Shown here piece after piece: positions 42,915 to 52,466 of a stretch of DNA of 64,000 bases. The stretch comes from Variovorax ginsengisoli. GTDB taxonomy: Bacteria > Pseudomonadota > Gammaproteobacteria > Burkholderiales > Burkholderiaceae_C. Made by a program: the position numbers and the translations under genes. A model generated the notes under the pieces. It did no database searches and had not been told where the DNA came from. It saw only the letters and a list, made by a program, of their open reading frames with translations. Numbering within the stretch: position 1 is the first letter of the stretch; every line of letters begins with the position of its first letter. The DNA is taken from positions 1-64,000 of the forward strand of contig NZ_JAUJZH010000027.1 of assembly GCF_030486595.1 (NCBI RefSeq), read 5' to 3'.

Positions 42915-43194
42915 CTTCGATCACCACACGGTGCAGCCCCTCGGCACCCAGAAGGCAGCCGCGGAGCTCGGCCACCTCGATGTAGTCATCGCCGGCCTGC
43001 AGCACGTTCACGGTCTCGGCCGCCGCCATGAGGTGGTCCCGCTGCTCGGACGACATGAGCGACCAGGCCGCGCGAAGGACGTCCTGCAGATCTCCGACCT
43101 CGGGATCGGGCTCGCTGCTCTGCCCGTGCTGCTCCGCAGCGTTGAGGATGCGCTCGATGCGCGGGTCTTTGGGTTCTGGGGAGGGGTTGGTCAT
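42862..43194 (-). CDS. hypothetical protein (110 aa)
   Basis: MTNPSPEPKDPRIERILNAA, then LQDVLRAAWSLMSSEQRDHL and AAETVNVLQAGDDYIEVAEL. A helical protein. It is 8 bp downstream of the frameshifted gene at 43203 on the same strand, so they form an operon. Function unknown. Confidence 0.6.
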   Translation of the reverse strand: MTNPSPEPKDPRIERILNAAEQHGQSSEPDPEVGDLQDVLRAAWSLMSSEQRDHLMAAAETVNVLQAGDDYIEVAELRGCLLGAEGLHRVVIEVTRDGGDTGHGRHRRAR

Positions 43195-43202
43195 TGGTTT
43201 CC

Positions 43203-43971
43203 TCAGCCGGCCATGGCTTTGCCGCGATCAGCGGGTTGGAGGGCTTCCTGCTCGGCTTCGTCAGCCTCGCGAATCTCGCGGAGGAACTCGGCGCCCGCTG
43301 GCGTGTCGTTGCCAAGGCACCGGTTCTCGAAGACCAGGATTTCCCCGGCCGGACGAAATTCGTGCAGGGCCTGTAGCTCCGCCAGCTCAAGGGGAGCGGT
43401 CTCGACCCGTGAATCGCCGTGCCTCAGGCTGCCGCGCGCCGAAAGCATGATCAACGGGCATTCGGTCCCGCTCGGGATCGCAGCCACATTGAGGACTGCC
43501 GAGCAAATATCGGTCTGTGCTGTCTCGTCGAAGAATCCACCCTGCCGACCACGCCACCGGGCGTTGAAGTTCAGATTGACCTCGACCATGTCGAGTCCGG
43601 CCACGGCCTTCTCCGCACCAGCCTGGCGCAGCACATTCACCACCTCATTCAGGCGGGCCAGGTACTGGTCATCGATCTCGAACTGAACCCAGCTCGAACC
43701 GAAGCAATCTTTCGTTCCCCAGCACCTTGAAGGCCACCAGGCGCGGGGCCCCCTCGCGCGGCGATTTCGGCGTGGGCGTACCGGATCTGATCATCCGTCT
43801 CCATCCCGTGGAGCGCCGCGCTCTCGATCGCGCCATGGTCGAGTTCGCTCCACAACGCGTCAGCCATCTCGGCGAACGTGCGGCCCTCACTGTTCGCGAC
43901 TCGAACCGCGAACTTGTTCAGGACGTGCTCGACGTCCTCCTCGGAGATGGCGAAGGCTGTATATGTGCCAT
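43203..43971 (-). pseudogene. gene of unknown function with about three short indels
   Basis: A single protein of about 255 residues seems split over frames. From the ATG at 43971, MAHI joins (one base missing) AFAISEEDVEHVLNKFAVRV and MADALWSELDHGAIESAALH. At the G5 run near 43750 the frame moves to PRLVAFKVLGNE. After another shift near 43711, FGSSWVQFEIDDQYLARLNE continues to the stop at 43203. Two of the three shifts sit in homopolymers, so sequencing error is possible. A TTGATT...TATATT promoter-like pair lies near 44010-44050 on the minus strand. Function unknown. Confidence 0.55.
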
Positions 43972-44073
43972 GGAAGCGTGTACGGAATGAAGCGTTAAAA
44001 AGATTGCACTACTTAGACCGCAATATACCTATGCTACGAAGCAATCAAGCATTTGTTTTGGAGCCCCATAACC

Positions 44074-47061
44074 ATGGCGATGACGTCAGCAAGCGTGTCC
44101 ACCGACGCAGAAACCGCACAGGCCCGGGCAGCAGCCCTGGCCCCCGCCGTTCTGCGCTTCGCATCGTTCCGTCGGCTCACGCGCGCCGCCTCTCCCGCTC
44201 TGGCCCCGGTTGCAGCTCCAGCACCCGCTTCAGCCCGCGCCCCGGCTCCAGCGCCAGCTACGGCTCCAGCGTCTGCGGTCCGCCCGCTGGGCCTGCGCTT
44301 CCCCGGCGCGGCTGCGGCACCAACAGCCCCGGCCGCTGCCCAAGGTCCCGCTGCCGCCCCTGCGCTCGCCGCTGCCCCCGCTGCCGCGGCCCCTTTCCGG
44401 TTCCGTCCTCTTTCGTTCGGCCGCGCGTTGGCCGTGCCCGCTGCCGCCCCCGTCGCGCCCGCTCCCGCCCCGGAAGCCCTCGCACCGTCCGCGGCGCCAG
44501 CCCCGACCGCTCCGACCCCCGCCCCAGCGCCCGCGCCAGCCGCTGCTCAGGAAGAGCTGGATGACCTGACCCCGCCTCCGCCCGCCGCCCCGGTCCCGAA
44601 GGGGTTCGGCTTCGGATTCAAGGCGGCCGCCGGCGAGTCCGCGCTTCCGCTGGGCTTCGGCGGCATGACCAAGCCTTCGCCCGACGAGACCCATGTGGGC
44701 ATCGTCAAGAGCGTCGCGATCTACGGCGACTGGGCCGTCGGCTCGATGGACACCCAGGAGCGCGAGTCCCTGAAGATCACTGGCTCCGCCGTCGCGCACC
44801 TGAAGGAGGGGCTCGAGTACGCCCTCACCGGTCGCATGAAGGTTCACCCGAGCCACGGCGTGCAGCTCGATGTCGTCAGCTTCGAGCCACACATCCAGCC
44901 CGACGTCCCGTCCATGGCGCGCTTCATCGCCGCGAACTTCACCGGCATCGGCAAGAAGCTCGCCGAGAAGTACCTCACCAAGGTCAAGGACGAAGGCGGC
45001 GACAAGGGCCTGGAGGCGCTGCGCCTGAAGCTCGTCAACGAGCCCTGGGCCGTCACCTTCGAGTCGGTCTCCAACCGGAAGACCAGCTTCGGGGACAAAA
45101 ACGCCCCGCCCGCCGATTCGGAGAATCCGGCCACGCTCGCCGATTCGCCCGAGATCCCCTACATCGAACGCATGCTCGCCACGAAGTTCGGCGCGCTGCG
45201 CGAGCTGAAGGCGGCCGCGATGAAGCTCCTCGCCATGACACTGTTCTCGCAGGCGAAGGCGCTCAAGGACGAAACCCGCCCAATCACCGAGGTCGCCGCG
45301 GCCCTGCTCGCGAAGGACCCGTACAGCCCCATGCGCACGATCCCGGGCTACGGCTTCCGCAGCGCCGATGCGATTGGCAAGGCCATGAACATCCCCCGCG
45401 ACGCGCCGGTGCGCCTGACCGCCCTCGCTTCCTTCCTCGTGATGGAGGAATGCGACTCGGCTGGGCACGTCTTTGTGGGCGAGCCCCAGCTGCGCAACCG
45501 CCTGGCCAAGACCGAGCCGATGATCTCGCTGGAGACGCTGATCGAGTACGCCACCGAAAGCGGTGACCTGCGCATTGAAGAAGACGAGACCGGCAATCGC
45601 CGGATCTACCCGGCCAAGCTCTTCGAGGCCGAGGTCCGCCTGGCCGAAGACCTGCACAGCATGCTGGTGACGGCCAAGCCCCTGCTGCGCAAGCGCACCT
45701 ACGAGCAGTTCCGCACCAAGGCCATCGAGGTGAGCCAGCGCCTGCTCGGCTACGAGCTCGACGAGGACCAGATGAAGGCCCTCTACGGCATCGCCACCAG
45801 CGAATCGCGGCTGCACGTCGTGACGGCCGGCCCGGGCTGCGGCAAGACCGCCATCATGGAAGTCTTCAGCGCCATGATGTCCCACAAGGACTGGGCGTTC
45901 GCCGCTCCGACCGGCAAGGCCGCCAAGGTCCTGTCCGCGCGCGTCGATCGCAATGGCTACTCGGCTTCCACCCTGCACTCGCTACTGAAGGGCAGCCCCG
46001 AGGGCGGCTTCATGATCAACCGCAACAGCCCTCTCGGTTGCCAGATCCTCGTGGTGGACGAAGGCACGATGCCGACGCTCTCACTCTTCGAAGCGGCTAC
46101 CGCTGCCTTGCGGCCGGACGCGCACCTGATCATTCTGGGCGACCCCGGGGTCGAGGGCCTGGCCGGCCAGCTGCCTTCCATCGGTGCCGGCCGCGTGCTC
46201 AGCGACATCATTCGCCTGCCGGGCGTGGATCACCACCACCTGACCGCCACGAAGCGCAACTCGGGAGCGATCCTGGAGACCGTGAACCAGATCCGCCAGT
46301 ACTCCCTCGCCTGCGAGGACGGCCCAGGTGTCACGTTCTCCCACACACTGCCGTCGGCCGAAAGCTACTTCGAGACCGTAGCCGGCAAGTACGTCGAGCG
46401 CGCGCAGGCCAACGGCATCGAGAACGTGGTGCTGCTGATGTCGCGTCGCAACGGCGCGGCAGACGAGCCGACCTGGTGCACCGACTATGCGAACGCGCGT
46501 CTACGCGATCTGCTGAATCCGCACGCCATCAAGATCCCCGGCACCGCCTCCCTGCACGTGAACGACCGGATCGTCATCCGCGACAACATGTCGCTCGGCG
46601 AGGACGAGGAAGGCATGGACATCCGGGTGGTCAACGGCGACACCGGAACGATCACCCGCTTCCAGCCCCACAGCGATCCGAAGCATCGCGGACCGCAGTA
46701 CGTGGTCATCAAGCTCGACGACGGCCGCTTCATCCAGTTCCCGGGCGATTCGCTCAAGGAACTCCAGCACAGCTACGCCGCAACGGTGCACATGGCCCAG
46801 GGCAGCGAATACAAGGACGTGATGCTCGTCATGACGCCCGGCCAGGCTTCCTTCATGAACGCAAACATGTTCCTGACGGGAGCCAGCCGCGCGCGGGAAG
46901 GCCTCTGGATCTACGGCGACGACGCCGAGCTGCGCAAGATCGCCGCAACGAAGCTGCCGGCACGGAACACGACCCTGGTGGAGCGTGTCAACGAGAAGCT
47001 GGCGGAGACGCTGAGCAACATCGACGACGCCGGCGCGGAAGAGGATCGGCCCAAGGGCTGA
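44074..47061 (+). CDS. RecD2-like superfamily 1 DNA helicase with Ala/Pro-rich N-terminus
   Basis: The 995-residue protein begins MAMTSASVSTDAETAQARAA. The first 180 residues are almost only Ala and Pro and probably disordered. RecD2-type N-terminal and tandem HhH-like regions follow (FIAANFTGIGKKLAEKYLTK, MRTIPGYGFRSADAIGKAMN). The helicase motifs are Walker A TAGPGCGKTAIM (about 585), FAAPTGKAAK (motif Ia), VVDEGTM (II), GDPGVEGLAGQLPSIGAG (III) and AATVHMAQGSEY (motif V/VI region). It unwinds DNA 5' to 3', presumably in plasmid replication or transfer. GGAG lies 10 bp before the ATG. Confidence 0.88.
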   Translation: MAMTSASVSTDAETAQARAAALAPAVLRFASFRRLTRAASPALAPVAAPAPASARAPAPAPATAPASAVRPLGLRFPGAAAAPTAPAAAQGPAAAPALAAAPAAAAPFRFRPLSFGRALAVPAAAPVAPAPAPEALAPSAAPAPTAPTPAPAPAPAAAQEELDDLTPPPPAAPVPKGFGFGFKAAAGESALPLGFGGMTKPSPDETHVGIVKSVAIYGDWAVGSMDTQERESLKITGSAVAHLKEGLEYALTGRMKVHPSHGVQLDVVSFEPHIQPDVPSMARFIAANFTGIGKKLAEKYLTKVKDEGGDKGLEALRLKLVNEPWAVTFESVSNRKTSFGDKNAPPADSENPATLADSPEIPYIERMLATKFGALRELKAAAMKLLAMTLFSQAKALKDETRPITEVAAALLAKDPYSPMRTIPGYGFRSADAIGKAMNIPRDAPVRLTALASFLVMEECDSAGHVFVGEPQLRNRLAKTEPMISLETLIEYATESGDLRIEEDETGNRRIYPAKLFEAEVRLAEDLHSMLVTAKPLLRKRTYEQFRTKAIEVSQRLLGYELDEDQMKALYGIATSESRLHVVTAGPGCGKTAIMEVFSAMMSHKDWAFAAPTGKAAKVLSARVDRNGYSASTLHSLLKGSPEGGFMINRNSPLGCQILVVDEGTMPTLSLFEAATAALRPDAHLIILGDPGVEGLAGQLPSIGAGRVLSDIIRLPGVDHHHLTATKRNSGAILETVNQIRQYSLACEDGPGVTFSHTLPSAESYFETVAGKYVERAQANGIENVVLLMSRRNGAADEPTWCTDYANARLRDLLNPHAIKIPGTASLHVNDRIVIRDNMSLGEDEEGMDIRVVNGDTGTITRFQPHSDPKHRGPQYVVIKLDDGRFIQFPGDSLKELQHSYAATVHMAQGSEYKDVMLVMTPGQASFMNANMFLTGASRAREGLWIYGDDAELRKIAATKLPARNTTLVERVNEKLAETLSNIDDAGAEEDRPKG

Positions 47062-47068
47062 GCAGATC

Positions 47069-48016
47069 ATGACCGCACATACCCCGATCCAGGTCCGGAC
47101 GGTCTCCGATCCGGCCGACCCGAGCGACTTCGAGGTCCTCGGCGCGAGCCTCCCTGAGGCTCAGCTCGCCTCGCTGATTGCGCGCGACCGGTTCGTCGAC
47201 GTCGTCAACCAGGACGGGGTGCGGCTTCAGCTCAGCTTCGACATGGACACGGAGACGCTCGTGTGCGAGCGCCTGGAGCCTGAGGCAGCGCCTCTGGTCG
47301 ACCGCGTGACCGGCGCGGGCGTGAGGCTCTCCCGATACGCCACGCTCGACATCCCGTTCGCGCACCAAGAGCGCGGTGCGAGCCGCGCAGCCTACGACGA
47401 CCTGATCGGCCCCAACATCGCGACGGTCATGGCAAGCGTGGGATGGCGCTACGACGGCGCCATGCTCCGCATGAACGCCCTCTCGGCAATAGCAGACCCC
47501 CGGATCGTGGCCTCCAGCTGGGCCGGCACGATCAGATCGAGCGACGGTGCCCGCGGCGTCAACGTCAGCTACGGCGTCGGGGCAAGCCATCGCGGCGCCG
47601 GCCTGAGCCGCTTGCTCGCCTACTGCGCGGTGGCGGAATGCGTGGCCCACCAGGTGCTCGCCGGCGAGCCCCTCCCAACGTTCGTGAACATCCAGGCGCG
47701 CGCTACAAACGCCGCGTCCCTGGCCGTGGCCCGGTCACTGGGTGTACCCGCATGCCCAGAGGCGTGCTTCTGCGTGCCGGAGGAGGGACGCCAGGTGGCG
47801 TACGTTGGCTTCCGAGACTCCGTGGTCGACTTCCTTGCCAGAGGTCTGGAGCACACGGTGGATCGCCTTCCCGGCTACGACCCGGGCTCGATGGCTGCTG
47901 CGCGCATCGGGATCGTCGGCGAAGCCGGTTCAAGCCTGGGCCTGCTCGGATGGCTTGACAGTGCACCTCGTGACGACGCCCCGGATTCGTCTCTGGAGCA
48001 GCGCCAACGACAATGA
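47069..48016 (+). CDS. GNAT-like acyltransferase-fold protein
   Basis: 315 residues. Residues of about 165-235 contain the GNAT-type core: NVSYGVGASHRGAGLSRLLA (acetyl-CoA loop R-G-x-G-L) and NIQARATNAASLAVARSLGV (the typical N...N-x-A-S end). The N-terminal 100 residues are unassigned. It starts 7 bp after the helicase stop, so the two are co-transcribed and probably functionally linked. The substrate is unknown. Confidence 0.62.
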   Translation: MTAHTPIQVRTVSDPADPSDFEVLGASLPEAQLASLIARDRFVDVVNQDGVRLQLSFDMDTETLVCERLEPEAAPLVDRVTGAGVRLSRYATLDIPFAHQERGASRAAYDDLIGPNIATVMASVGWRYDGAMLRMNALSAIADPRIVASSWAGTIRSSDGARGVNVSYGVGASHRGAGLSRLLAYCAVAECVAHQVLAGEPLPTFVNIQARATNAASLAVARSLGVPACPEACFCVPEEGRQVAYVGFRDSVVDFLARGLEHTVDRLPGYDPGSMAAARIGIVGEAGSSLGLLGWLDSAPRDDAPDSSLEQRQRQ

Positions 48017-48073
48017 CGGCGCGTTCGCAGGGCGTAGGATTCGCCTGTTAAAAAACTTCACAACGAGGCGAAA

Positions 48074-48898
48074 TTGGGGCGAACAGGGGACTTTTCAAAG
48101 CGAACGATCCGGGAACTCGCAGAGGCGGCGGCTCACGCCTGCGCGCGATGCGGGCAGGTAACGTCCTACTTCGATCCTGCTCTAGGCAAACGCGTTGGCT
48201 ACGGGAGAGGCGCGCACATCCGCGCAGCTTCATCTGCGGGCCCAAGAGGCGATGAGTTGTATGAGCCAGAGCAACTGAAAGCCGCCGATAACGGCGTGCA
48301 TCTATGCGCGAACTGTGCAGACTTGATTGACAAGGATCCCGGCAGATATTCCGTGCCCTACCTACAGGGATTGCAGCAGGAGGCCGAACGACGATCTAGG
48401 CTTGCCGTTTTGCAGCCTGGCGGAGTAAATCGTGGATTGCTCACGTCAGAGCAAGCTCACCGCGTATCGACGTTCATCGACAGGACGACCAGATGCCTGT
48501 TCCAGCTAGTCCTCTATAGGAATCACTCAGGCTGGGTGGGCTACTGGCCGTGGCTTGAAGCGAATCACGCCCGCAGTTTTTCCGGCGAATGTGCGCATAT
48601 CCGCCACCTCGCCCACCCACTCTGCGCAAACAGCCCGCATGCAGTTGATATCCAAGTGCGAGTAGTGGAGTCGGTAGGCTCGCTTTTCGATAAGGTATCG
48701 AATGCGCCGTGGCACTTCGATGAAACCTCCGCCGCTTTTCGGCTTGATGCTGCGTCACAGTTCGGCGCGGGCCGTGAACAGGCAAACGCCGCCGGCGAGT
48801 TGGCAGATAGCTACCGGCGTGACATCTACCGCCTAACGAGCGACCTTGGTGCGATGACTAACGGCGGCTCGGGCCGCCTCATTGGGGCCTTCTCCTGA
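48074..48898 (+). CDS. HNH-type endonuclease-like protein
   Basis: TTG start at 48074 with GAGGCG upstream; 274 residues. FSKRTIRELAEAAAHACARC is followed by GRGAHIRAASSAGPRGDELY and DNGVHLCANCADLIDKDPGR. This is the zinc-HNH pattern (C-x2-C, AHI-x-AA, N-x-H-LC-x2-C) found N-terminally in several defence-associated nucleases. The C-terminal 150 residues are an unknown domain. GC content is lower than in the helicase gene, so it was probably acquired separately. Confidence 0.72.
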   Translation: MGRTGDFSKRTIRELAEAAAHACARCGQVTSYFDPALGKRVGYGRGAHIRAASSAGPRGDELYEPEQLKAADNGVHLCANCADLIDKDPGRYSVPYLQGLQQEAERRSRLAVLQPGGVNRGLLTSEQAHRVSTFIDRTTRCLFQLVLYRNHSGWVGYWPWLEANHARSFSGECAHIRHLAHPLCANSPHAVDIQVRVVESVGSLFDKVSNAPWHFDETSAAFRLDAASQFGAGREQANAAGELADSYRRDIYRLTSDLGAMTNGGSGRLIGAFS

Positions 48899-49058
48899 GC
48901 TTCAATTCGGCGTGGCAGCTAGTCGCTCTCGCTGAGTGCTCAGCGAACTGCGATCTCGCCGTCTCGTACCAAGTAACCGGACCGGGATCTGTACTCACCT
49001 GTCACCAGCCGCTGGTCGCCCAACGGTTGGGGGCGCGGCCTGGGAATCACCCGACGCA

Positions 49059-49340
49059 TCATTTCGCTGCGTTCACAGCATCCTTCAATGCCTTGCCCGC
49101 GGTGAACTTCACTGCCTTGGTCGCCTTGATCGTGATGGCCTCGCCGGTCGAAGGATTGCGGCCCGCGCGTTCGGCGCGATCGGAGATCGAGAAGTTGCCG
49201 AAGCCGAGCAACTGCACGGTGTCACCTTTGGTCAGCGCACTGGCCACTTGCTCGAGCGTGGAATCGAGCGCGCGGGCGGCGTCGGCCTTCGAGAGGTTGG
49301 TGTCGGCAGCGATGGCGGCGACGAGTTCGGCTTTGTTCAT
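49059..49340 (-). CDS. HU-family nucleoid-associated protein
   Basis: 93 residues with the full HU pattern: MNKAELVAAIAADTNLSKAD, VQLLGFGNFSISDRAERAGR, NPSTGEAITIKATKAVKFTA and GKALKDAVN. GAGGGACC precedes the ATG at 49340. HU bends DNA and assists replication initiation and recombination. Being plasmid- or island-borne, it may serve the primase and helicase encoded nearby. Confidence 0.93.
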   Translation of the reverse strand: MNKAELVAAIAADTNLSKADAARALDSTLEQVASALTKGDTVQLLGFGNFSISDRAERAGRNPSTGEAITIKATKAVKFTAGKALKDAVNAAK

Positions 49341-49607
49341 TTGAGGTCCCTCTGAGGCGTGGAAAGTTGGGGCCGGCGGGCGGCGCGTCGATGCGCGGAA
49401 GCGCTGCTGGCACGCAGCCTGTCCGGCCAGGCCCTCCATTGTGGCCGATGACCCTGTAAGACCTGCGGCGCCGACCATGCGCGCGAAAGAGAACTTTTTT
49501 GCTCCACACGTTCCTCTTGCGCGCCCAAAAGTGAACTGATTCTCGCCTCTGCCCTAGCGCAAATACGATCCGCGTCAGTAGACTGGTACGCAAGAAAGAA
49601 TCCGCCC

Positions 49608-50045
49608 ATGCAAATGACCACCACCTCCCTCGATTCCCTGCGCCAGTTGATCGCCACACACGAGGCCTCGATCGACGAAGGCTTCGCCGCCCGCGAAGAT
49701 GGCTCGCTTCCCTACGCCGACGGCGAGTCCGATGGCGCGCGCGTGCTCCTGCGCCAGCACTCGATGCTGACGGACCTGCAGGAAGCAGCGGCGATCGGTG
49801 TGACGGCGCTGGACCTCGCGTTCGAGGGAGAGTTCGATCCCGTCGAGCATTCGCTCGTGCCCGAGGGCGAGACCGCCTTCGAGAAGAACAAGGCTCTTCA
49901 CGAGATCGCCCTGGCTGGAATCGAGCCCATCATTGCCGCGGCCCGCGCCGCCGGCATCACGGTCCACGCACCCGAACTGGAGCAGGAAGCAGTGGCGGCC
50001 GCGGATGAATCCGAACAGCGCCGCGAAGGACAGCATCGTGGCTGA
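49608..50045 (+). CDS. hypothetical acidic protein (145 aa)
   Basis: MQMTTTSLDSLRQLIATHEA, then SLPYADGESDGARVLLRQHS and FEKNKALHEIALAGIEPIIA. Helical and acidic, no known domain. It overlaps the next small gene by 41 bases and lies in a run leading to the primase gene. Confidence 0.55.
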   Translation: MQMTTTSLDSLRQLIATHEASIDEGFAAREDGSLPYADGESDGARVLLRQHSMLTDLQEAAAIGVTALDLAFEGEFDPVEHSLVPEGETAFEKNKALHEIALAGIEPIIAAARAAGITVHAPELEQEAVAAADESEQRREGQHRG

Positions 50046-50265
50046 CACGAACGAGCGGCTGCGCTCCGCGGCGACCGTGTTTGCCGATCTGCGCACGCGC
50101 CGCGCCGGCCCGCGAATCGGCACCCTCTCGAACCGTCCAATCCACGACTTCATCGAGAGCGACGGCGCGCGATGGATCTTCGACGGAAAGAACTTCGCCG
50201 GTCGCGTGCTGGCCACCTCCGACATCGTCCATCACCAGGCGGTCTACTCACAAGTGACGCGCTGA
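50005..50265 (+). CDS. small hypothetical protein (86 aa)
   Basis: MNPNSAAKDSIVADTNERLR, then SNRPIHDFIESDGARWIFDG and RVLATSDIVHHQAVYSQVTR. A GTG at 50039 could be the true start (MADTNERL). It ends 10 bp before the primase gene, suggesting co-transcription. Function unknown. Confidence 0.5.
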   Translation: MNPNSAAKDSIVADTNERLRSAATVFADLRTRRAGPRIGTLSNRPIHDFIESDGARWIFDGKNFAGRVLATSDIVHHQAVYSQVTR

Positions 50266-50275
50266 AGGTGACTGC

Positions 50276-52258
50276 ATGCTGAGCAATGACGAGCCCGAGC
50301 GCCCACAGGCCGCCGGGTTTTCGGGTGGGATCGCAGGAGGCGGCAGCCGCAACATCGACGGGTCCGTGATCGATCAGATCAAGCAGCGGGTCGACATCGT
50401 CGAGGTCGTTGGCCGCCACGTTGAACTGAAGCGCGCCGGTGGAGCGCTCTTCAAGGGCTTGTGCCCTTTCCACACCGAGCGGTCGCCCTCGTTCACCGTC
50501 ACGCCCTCCCGCCAGAGCTACCATTGCTTCGGCTGCGGCGCGCACGGGGACGCCGTGCAGTTCCTGATGGAAATGGAGGGCATGTCCTTCCGAGAGACGA
50601 TCGAGGACATGGCCCAGGCCGCAGGTGTCGCGATCCCCGCCCCCGACCCGCATGCGCCTGTCGTGCGCCGCCCGCCGCCCGATGTGAAGAAGGCGATGCA
50701 CCTGGTGATGGACATCGCAGCGAATCGCTACACCAGCGAGCTTGCTGGCGCCCTTGAGCTGATCCAAGCCCGGCCCGACGCCGCGGGCTTCCAGGCGGAC
50801 AGCGGCCGCTATGTGCACGCGAAACGAGGCATCCACCAGACCACCATCGACCGTTTCCGCATCGGCCTAGCGCCGGAAGGCTGGGACACGCTGAAGGAAC
50901 TGGACTGGCCGCGCGAGACGTTCGCTCCTGGCCAGAACGACGCCGCCACCACACTCGCATCCGTCGACCTGATCCGTGCGCGCGAGGAGCGCGAAGGCGG
51001 AGCAGCGCCAGCGCCCGCCGCCCCGGCCCGCAAACCTTTCGGGTTCCCGAGCGCAACGCGCCCGGCGACCCTCGCACCAGCCGCAGCGCCGACGCCGCCG
51101 GCGCAACCCGCCTCCTACTACGACACCTTCCGCGCGCGCCTGATCTTTCCTGTGCGGGACACCGCCGGCAAGATCGTGGCCTTCGGCGGGCGCAGGCTCA
51201 TCGAGGACAGCTCGAGCGCCAAGTACCTGAACAGCGCCGAAACGCCGATCTTCCACAAGAGCAACGTGCTGTACGGCCTGTTCGAGGCTCGGGAAGCGAT
51301 CCGGAAGGCCAAGCGCGTGCACGTGGTCGAGGGCTACATGGACGTGGTCATGCTGGCGCAGTACGGTGTGGAGAACGCCGTCGCGTCCATGGGCACGGCC
51401 ATGACGGAGAGCCAACTGCAGACGCTCCTGCGCTTCACCGAGTGCGTGATCTTCGTGTTCGACGGCGACGGCGCCGGCCAGAAGGCTGCCCGCAAGGCGG
51501 CCGAGACGGTGCTGCCGCTGGTCCGCGCGACCCACGACATCCGCATCCTGACTCTTCCTGACGGCCAGGACCCGGACGACTACGTCCGCACCCACGGACG
51601 TGACGCCTTCGACGAGCTCGTGGAGACCTCGGCCAAGTCGCTCTCGTTCTTCCTGCGCGACCAATTGCTCGCGGAGTGCGGCGGCGCGAAGTCGCCCGAG
51701 CAACGCGCCCGCTTCCAACAGCGCTTCCAGCAGATCCTCAAGCTGATGAGCGCCGACCAGACGCTGGCAAAGGAATACTGGAAGATGTTCCAGCAGGTGC
51801 TGACCGGCAACGAGGCCCGCCCTGCGCAGCCTGGCGCCGCTGGCAGCCAGGCCTTTCAGACCTTCGGCTACCGGCGGCCCGCCGTCACCACCCCAACGCG
51901 GGCGCCCACGCTCACCGCCGCGGAAAGCTCGATCGTGGCCAAGCTTCGCGATGCGGTCCGCGCTGCTCCCGAGGTGGCGCTCCAGGTTCGCGAGGAGATC
52001 GTAGGGCTACTCGACCCGGACGATCCCGCCGAGCTTCGCTTGCAGAAGGATCTGGACGCACTGGACGAGGCCATGCCGCCGCAGCGCGCCGCCGAGGGCA
52101 CGCCGGAATGGCTCCTCGCTCGCGACGCCCTCCTCTCGCATGCGGAGCTCTTCGAGATCCACCGTCGCCAGCAAGTGCGCGCCGAGCTGCAGGCCCAGCG
52201 GGCGAGCGGCGAGATCTCCACCGCCGACTACATTCGCGAGTTAAAAGAGCTTGGATGA
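50276..52258 (+). CDS. dnaG: DnaG-like DNA primase
   Basis: 660 residues. The CHC2 zinc finger is at about 62-90 (LCPFHTERSPSFTVTPSRQS, then YHCFGCGAHG). The N-terminal DIVEVVGRHVELKRAGG is typical. An Ala/Pro linker at about 240-280 precedes the catalytic core (YYDTFRARLIFPVRDTAGKI). TOPRIM motifs are VHVVEGYMDVVMLAQYG and CVIFVFDGDGAGQKAARKAA. The C-terminus is not clearly the chromosomal DnaB-interacting domain. It synthesises RNA primers. A plasmid-encoded copy implies self-sufficient lagging-strand priming. Confidence 0.93.
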   Translation: MLSNDEPERPQAAGFSGGIAGGGSRNIDGSVIDQIKQRVDIVEVVGRHVELKRAGGALFKGLCPFHTERSPSFTVTPSRQSYHCFGCGAHGDAVQFLMEMEGMSFRETIEDMAQAAGVAIPAPDPHAPVVRRPPPDVKKAMHLVMDIAANRYTSELAGALELIQARPDAAGFQADSGRYVHAKRGIHQTTIDRFRIGLAPEGWDTLKELDWPRETFAPGQNDAATTLASVDLIRAREEREGGAAPAPAAPARKPFGFPSATRPATLAPAAAPTPPAQPASYYDTFRARLIFPVRDTAGKIVAFGGRRLIEDSSSAKYLNSAETPIFHKSNVLYGLFEAREAIRKAKRVHVVEGYMDVVMLAQYGVENAVASMGTAMTESQLQTLLRFTECVIFVFDGDGAGQKAARKAAETVLPLVRATHDIRILTLPDGQDPDDYVRTHGRDAFDELVETSAKSLSFFLRDQLLAECGGAKSPEQRARFQQRFQQILKLMSADQTLAKEYWKMFQQVLTGNEARPAQPGAAGSQAFQTFGYRRPAVTTPTRAPTLTAAESSIVAKLRDAVRAAPEVALQVREEIVGLLDPDDPAELRLQKDLDALDEAMPPQRAAEGTPEWLLARDALLSHAELFEIHRRQQVRAELQAQRASGEISTADYIRELKELG

Positions 52259-52466
52259 ATGAGGTGGGGTAGCACCCTGACAGCAAGCGCAGGATTTGTT
52301 TCCCCTGCTTATCGACAGGATCAGCGGTCTTGGGAACGACGGGAGCGGCCTACTGGATAGAAATACATAGCTCTCGAAACAGTTGGCCCAAACAAGGCAA
52401 CGGTGCTGTAATGCCGCCTCGGATCGGCGTGTATCACTCCTAACCAACAACAATTGGAGGATCGCT
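52259..52466. other. intergenic region, AT-richer
   Basis: About 208 bp between primase and the next gene. No repeat or hairpin was identified. A good ribosome binding site (TTGGAGG) lies at its end, 6 bp before the ATG at 52467. Confidence 0.4.

Noticed and set aside
44230..45978. 582-codon open frame on the minus strand inside the helicase gene
   Set aside because: It is the antisense shadow of a GC-rich gene, with Arg/Gly/Glu-rich low-complexity sequence and no motif.
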